Shown here one piece after another: positions 6,143-8,110 of a DNA stretch of 8,110 nucleotides. This stretch comes from Pseudolabrys sp. (GTDB lineage: Bacteria; Pseudomonadota; Alphaproteobacteria; Rhizobiales; Xanthobacteraceae): the NCBI GenBank assembly GCA_029945495.1, contig JAQSCR010000595.1, positions 1-8,110 of the forward strand, given 5' to 3'. The notes under the pieces are model-generated. The model saw only the letters and a program-made list of their open reading frames with translations. It was not told the DNA's origin and ran no database searches. Each line of letters opens with the position of its first letter. The first letter of the stretch is position 1. The translations under genes were made by a program, and so were the position numbers.

Positions 6143-6709
6143 ATGCCGAAACACGGTTTAGCGATTTTCGACACGGCCATCGGCCCCTGCGCCATCGTCT
6201 GGGGGGCGCGCGGCCTGCTGGGCGTTCAGATCCCGGAAGCCAACGAAGCCGCGACGCGGGCGCGCATCCTCAAGCGTTTCCCGGAAGCGCGGGAAAAAGC
6301 GCCGCCACGCGACATCGCGGATGTGATGAGCGGCATCGTCGCGCTGCTCAATGGCGAGCGCCGCGATCTGAAGGACGTCGCCATCGACGACGACGGCGTT
6401 CCCGAATTCAACCGCCGCGTCTATGCGATCGTGCGTCAGGTGCCGCCCGGCGAAACGATCACCTATGGCGAGATCGCCGAACGCCTCGGCGACAAGGCTC
6501 TGGCGCGCGCGGTCGGCCAGGCGATGGGCGAAAACCGCTGCCCGATCGTGATGCCGTGTCACCGCGTTCTGGCAGCCTCCGGCAAGACCGGCGGCTTTTC
6601 CGCGACCGGCGGCGTGGTCACCAAGCTGAAATTGCTGACCATCGAAGGCGCGCAACCCGGCGGGCCGACGCTATTCGACGCGCTGCCGCTGGCGGCAAGG
6701 CGCGGCTAA
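6143..6709 (+). CDS. ogt: Methylated-DNA--[protein]-cysteine S-methyltransferase
   Basis: This is a suicide DNA-repair protein that transfers alkyl groups from O6-alkylguanine (and O4-alkylthymine) to its own cysteine. Of 188 residues, about 1-80 form the poorly conserved N-terminal domain and about 85-170 the catalytic domain. Visible are Y108 in TYGEIAERLG, the arginine finger R122 in ARAVGQAMGEN, N131, the active-site P138-C139-H140-R141 in MPCHRV, and buried E168 in LLTIEG, so the N-H-C-E network is complete. An AGGA at 6129-6132 lies 10 bases before the ATG. The gene is 25 bases after ybgC and is probably the last of the operon. It has no Ada-type regulatory domain. Its TAA overlaps the DoxX gene stop on the other strand by 4 bases. 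Confidence 0.95.
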   Translation: MPKHGLAIFDTAIGPCAIVWGARGLLGVQIPEANEAATRARILKRFPEAREKAPPRDIADVMSGIVALLNGERRDLKDVAIDDDGVPEFNRRVYAIVRQVPPGETITYGEIAERLGDKALARAVGQAMGENRCPIVMPCHRVLAASGKTGGFSATGGVVTKLKLLTIEGAQPGGPTLFDALPLAARRG

Positions 6710-7098
6710 CGAGGCACCCGCCACGCCCATTTGTCGCCCGGGCCATACGCGGCGGCAAACAAGAGGCCGGCCAGAAACGTGAAGTGGTCGACGAAGAAGC
6801 CGAATTCGGCCTGATTATCGGCCCAGTGCGACGGCCCGTGGAAGGCAAAGCCCAAAAAGATCACGTAGGCGCCCGCGAGCCAGCATGCATAGCGGAAGTA
6901 CGCGCCGGAAAGGAACGCGATCACGAGCGCGATCTCGAAAATCGCGGCGAGCCAGGCCAGCACCAGCGGCATCGGGAAACCGGCGGCGGCGATATAGGTC
7001 GCGGTCGCGTCCATGCCCATGAATTTGAAGCTTGCGGCCATCAGAAAGACGGCGGCGAAGATCAGACGGCCGATCAGGATCGAGATGGTTGTCGCCAT
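6706..7098 (-). CDS. DoxX-family small membrane protein
   Basis: This 130-residue protein has four hydrophobic segments (about 5-24, 44-64, 68-86 and 104-119), the layout of DoxX-like proteins. The first helix carries ISILIGRLIFAAVFLMAASF followed by KFMG, the family's opening motif, and the chain ends GDKWAWR. DoxX proteins are inner-membrane subunits or accessory factors in respiratory or oxidative-stress complexes in some bacteria, but many are of unknown role, and no function is claimed here. The ATG at 7096-7098 is preferred over an upstream in-frame ATG at 7227 because it has an AAAGGAA ribosome binding site 8 bases upstream and the family begins here. The upstream alternative would add 43 non-family residues and run through the putative operator. 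It is divergent from tetR. Confidence 0.88.
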   Translation of the reverse strand: MATTISILIGRLIFAAVFLMAASFKFMGMDATATYIAAAGFPMPLVLAWLAAIFEIALVIAFLSGAYFRYACWLAGAYVIFLGFAFHGPSHWADNQAEFGFFVDHFTFLAGLLFAAAYGPGDKWAWRVPR

Positions 7099-7106
7099 GG
7101 CTGTTA

Positions 7107-7113
7107 TTCCTTT
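7107..7113 (-). promoter_or_regulatory. Ribosome binding site that decides the DoxX gene start
   Basis: Read on the minus strand this is AAAGGAA, 8 bases before the ATG at 7098. It is one of the clearest Shine-Dalgarno sequences in the window and supports the short 130-residue protein over a longer in-frame version starting at 7227. Confidence 0.75.
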
Positions 7114-7209
7114 ATGCGCGAGATCAATGCACCGGCGATTCAATCGTTCGTGCCAGAATTGTCCAGTTGGCGGCGGGGCAGAGATGAGGCTCGCCATCGC
7201 CGCCGGACT

Positions 7210-7230
7210 CATGTAAAGCCCCTTCACATG
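7210..7230. promoter_or_regulatory. Operator palindrome 1 (putative TetR site, upstream of tetR)
   Basis: This is an inverted repeat with 9-base arms and a 3-base centre, CATGTAAAG / CCC / CTTCACATG, with 8 of 9 positions complementary. It ends 14 bases before the tetR ATG and fits ATGTNAA-N5-TTNACAT, the same pattern as the two sites at 7977 and 8017. It lies in the 146-base divergent region between the DoxX gene and tetR, where it could give autoregulation and possibly also affect the DoxX gene. No confident -35/-10 pair is visible around it. Confidence 0.68.
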
Positions 7231-7244
7231 AGGGCGATCCGGCC

Positions 7245-7907
7245 ATGAGATGGACCAAAGGCGATAGGGGTAGCGAGCCTGGCGGCCCCACGGGTCCGCG
7301 TGGCTACCATCACGGCAATCTCAAAGAGGCTTTGGTGCGCGCCGCGCTCGAGCTGATCGCCGAGAAGGGCCCGGCCGGATTTACCTTCGCCGATGCTGCG
7401 CGCTGGGCTGGCGTCAGCCCGGCGGCGCCGTACCGGCACTTTCGCGATCGTGACGAACTGATCGCCGATGTGGCGCGCCGCGGCTTCGAGCTGTTCGGCG
7501 CCGCTTTGGCCAAGGCCTGGGACGACGGCCGGCCGGAACTGATGAACGCCTTCGACCGGCTCGGGCGCGCCTATCTCGATTTCGCGCGGCTGCAGCCGGC
7601 CTATTACTCGGCGATGTTCGAAGCCGGCGTCTCGCTCGACACCGATCCTCAATTGCGCGCGGCGAGCGAAGCCGCATTCGCGGTGCTGCGTGGCGCGGCG
7701 GAAAAATTGGTGGCGCTGATGCCGGCGCAGGGGCGGCCACCGGCGCTGATGGTGGCGCTGCACGTCTGGTCGATGACGCACGGCATCGCCTCGCTGTTCG
7801 GCCGCGGTGACGCGGCGCGCCGGGCGCTGCCGATGCCGCCGGAGGAACTCCTCGAAGCGGCGATGCTGATCTATTTGCGCGGGCTTGGGCTGACGGGCGG
7901 GCGGTGA
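7245..7907 (+). CDS. TetR/AcrR-family regulator with WHG-type C-terminal domain
   Basis: This 220-residue protein has an N-terminal TetR DNA-binding domain and an all-helical ligand domain. The opening YHHGNLKEALVRAALELI (21-38) is the TetR first helix of the 'YHHG' subgroup. The helix-turn-helix runs through FTFADAARWAGVSPAAPYRHF (46-66), and DRDELI (68-73) begins helix 4. In the C-terminal part, HVWSMTHGIASLF (173-185) carries W175, H179 and G180, the hallmark of the WHG domain found in this group. Such proteins act as dimeric repressors released by a small ligand; the ligand is unknown. An AGGG at 7231-7234 precedes the ATG by 10 bases. Palindromes with one shared pattern lie 14 bases before this gene and across the promoter of the next gene, so both are its likely targets. 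Confidence 0.93.
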   Translation: MRWTKGDRGSEPGGPTGPRGYHHGNLKEALVRAALELIAEKGPAGFTFADAARWAGVSPAAPYRHFRDRDELIADVARRGFELFGAALAKAWDDGRPELMNAFDRLGRAYLDFARLQPAYYSAMFEAGVSLDTDPQLRAASEAAFAVLRGAAEKLVALMPAQGRPPALMVALHVWSMTHGIASLFGRGDAARRALPMPPEELLEAAMLIYLRGLGLTGGR

Positions 7908-7917
7908 ACTTTCTTCG

Positions 7918-7942
7918 CCTCTCCCCGTAAACGGGGGAGAGG
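7918..7942. repeat. G/C-rich hairpin after tetR, possible dispersed palindromic element
   Basis: CCTCTCCCCGT at 7918-7928 and ACGGGGGAGAGG at 7931-7942 form a stem of about ten pairs with one extra G in the right arm and a TAAA loop. It begins 10 bases after the tetR stop. The run of A that follows (7946-7951) gives no U-tract on the plus strand, so it is not a textbook intrinsic terminator for tetR. From memory, CTCTCCCC...GGGGAGAG hairpins occur in many copies between genes in Bradyrhizobium-like genomes, so it may be such a dispersed element with a transcript-end or stability role. Confidence 0.5.
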
Positions 7943-7976
7943 GAGAAAAAAGACTCGCAACCGGCTGTCCCCACCC

Positions 7977-7997
7977 TATGTGAAGGGTCTTGACATC
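7977..7997. promoter_or_regulatory. Operator palindrome 2 (putative TetR site over the -35 box)
   Basis: ATGTGAA-gggtc-TTGACAT is an imperfect palindrome fitting the ATGTNAA-N5-TTNACAT pattern. Over 21 bases it agrees with the reverse complement of the site at 7210-7230 at 17 positions. Its right arm contains the TTGACA -35 hexamer of the promoter at 7990-8018, so a bound repressor would cover the polymerase contact. Its centre is 40 bases from that of the site at 8017-8037, close to four helical turns. Confidence 0.65.
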
Positions 7998-8018
7998 GCC
8001 CCGGCGCGCCCTTATCAA
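7990..8018 (+). promoter_or_regulatory. Sigma70-type promoter for the last gene
   Basis: A perfect consensus -35, TTGACA (7990-7995), is followed after exactly 17 bases by TATCAA (8013-8018), a four-of-six match to the -10 consensus. The predicted start near 8025 leaves a leader of about 28 bases before the ATG at 8053. The -35 lies inside operator 2, and the -10 and start lie at and inside operator 3, so the promoter is probably strong when free and repressed when both sites are occupied. Confidence 0.72.
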
Positions 8019-8037
8019 TGTAAATGTTATTTACATT
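8017..8037. promoter_or_regulatory. Operator palindrome 3 (perfect inverted repeat over -10/start)
   Basis: AATGTAAAT / GTT / ATTTACATT is a perfect 9-3-9 inverted repeat and the best palindrome in the window; being A/T-rich in GC-rich surroundings makes chance less likely. It shares ATGTNAA-N5-TTNACAT with the sites at 7210 and 7977. It begins within the -10 hexamer and spans the predicted transcription start, a classic repressor position. The adjacent TetR-family regulator is the obvious candidate ligand; this is inferred from proximity and from the site ahead of tetR itself. Confidence 0.75.
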
Positions 8038-8052
8038 CACACGAGGCTGACA

Positions 8053-8110
8053 ATGCCAATCACCGCGAAGCTCGACGAATTCGGCAAGCCCGCTTGGATT
8101 GCCCTGACCG
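8053..8110 (+). CDS. Start of a DUF2852-like protein (partial, cut by window edge)
   Basis: From the ATG at 8053 the frame is open to the window end and gives 19 residues beginning MPITAKLDEFGKPAWIAL. This resembles, from memory, the N-terminus of DUF2852 proteins of rhizobia, small membrane-associated proteins of unknown function in which an 'E-x-GKPAWIA' start leads into a hydrophobic helix. The hydrophobic ending WIALT fits entry into a membrane segment. A GAGG at 8043-8046 is a good ribosome binding site. The gene lies behind a promoter flanked by two operator palindromes. With only 19 residues the family call is tentative, but that a gene starts here is well supported. Confidence 0.6.
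   Translation, partial: MPITAKLDEFGKPAWIALT

Noticed and set aside
7139..7159. Possible sigma54 promoter for the DoxX gene (TGGCACG on the minus strand)
   Set aside because: The -24 element looks good, but the downstream part reads TTGA at one base too far; the GG-to-GC spacing of 10 and the GC at -12 are not met.
6556..7248. A 230-codon plus-strand open frame covering the end of ogt and the whole DoxX gene
   Set aside because: The opposite strand encodes a clear four-helix DoxX protein with a good ribosome binding site, while this frame is charged, repetitive and unlike any known family.
7224..8018. A 264-codon minus-strand open frame opposite tetR that crosses the hairpin and operator 2
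   Set aside because: It has low-complexity arginine-rich translation and covers an intact TetR gene and its downstream regulatory region; it is a shadow frame.
1..8110. CRISPR arrays, tRNA or rRNA genes, insertion sequences and prophage attachment repeats
   Set aside because: No repeat-spacer pattern, tRNA-like cloverleaf, rRNA-like stretch, transposase gene or flanking direct repeats around the deaminase, hicAB or transporter genes was found by eye.

Overview
The window reads as a chromosomal segment of a high-GC alphaproteobacterium, most likely Hyphomicrobiales (Rhizobiales; the Bradyrhizobium/Xanthobacteraceae side). This rests on protein style, strong G/C bias at third codon positions, the alphaproteobacterial form of YebC and RuvC, and a last gene whose first residues resemble the DUF2852 family of rhizobia. 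The placement is from memory of these families, not from a search.

Layout: the last codons of an unidentified gene (1-53) are followed by yebC (126-872), a translation factor gene that often neighbours ruvC. Here two membrane transporter genes on the minus strand, an EamA/DMT-type permease (900-1748) and a TauE/SafE (TSUP) permease (1752-2528), lie between yebC and ruvC and form a small two-gene operon divergent from ruvC.

The core is a tightly packed plus-strand operon: ruvC (2593), ruvA (3099), a cytidine/blasticidin-S-type deaminase (3713), ruvB (4135, GTG start), hicA (5178), hicB (5417), ybgC (5647) and ogt (6143). Consecutive genes from ruvC to hicB overlap by 4, 4, 4, 1 and 4 bases, which implies one transcript and coupled translation. 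RuvA, RuvB and RuvC together process Holliday junctions, and all their key residues are present. Two insertions stand out: a zinc deaminase between ruvA and ruvB, and a HicAB toxin-antitoxin pair between ruvB and ybgC. The tol-pal genes that usually follow ybgC in relatives are absent; an O6-alkylguanine-DNA alkyltransferase gene takes that place.

The right end is a regulatory unit. A DoxX-family membrane protein (minus strand, 6706-7098) meets ogt tail to tail. It is divergent from a TetR-family regulator with a WHG-type C-terminal domain (7245-7907), which is followed by the start of a DUF2852-like gene (8053, cut by the window edge). Three 21-bp palindromes sharing the pattern ATGTNAA-N5-TTNACAT sit just upstream of tetR and at the -35 and -10/start regions of a good sigma70-type promoter ahead of the last gene. 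This is the most specific regulatory signal in the window: a likely operator set for the TetR protein, giving autoregulation and repression of the downstream gene.
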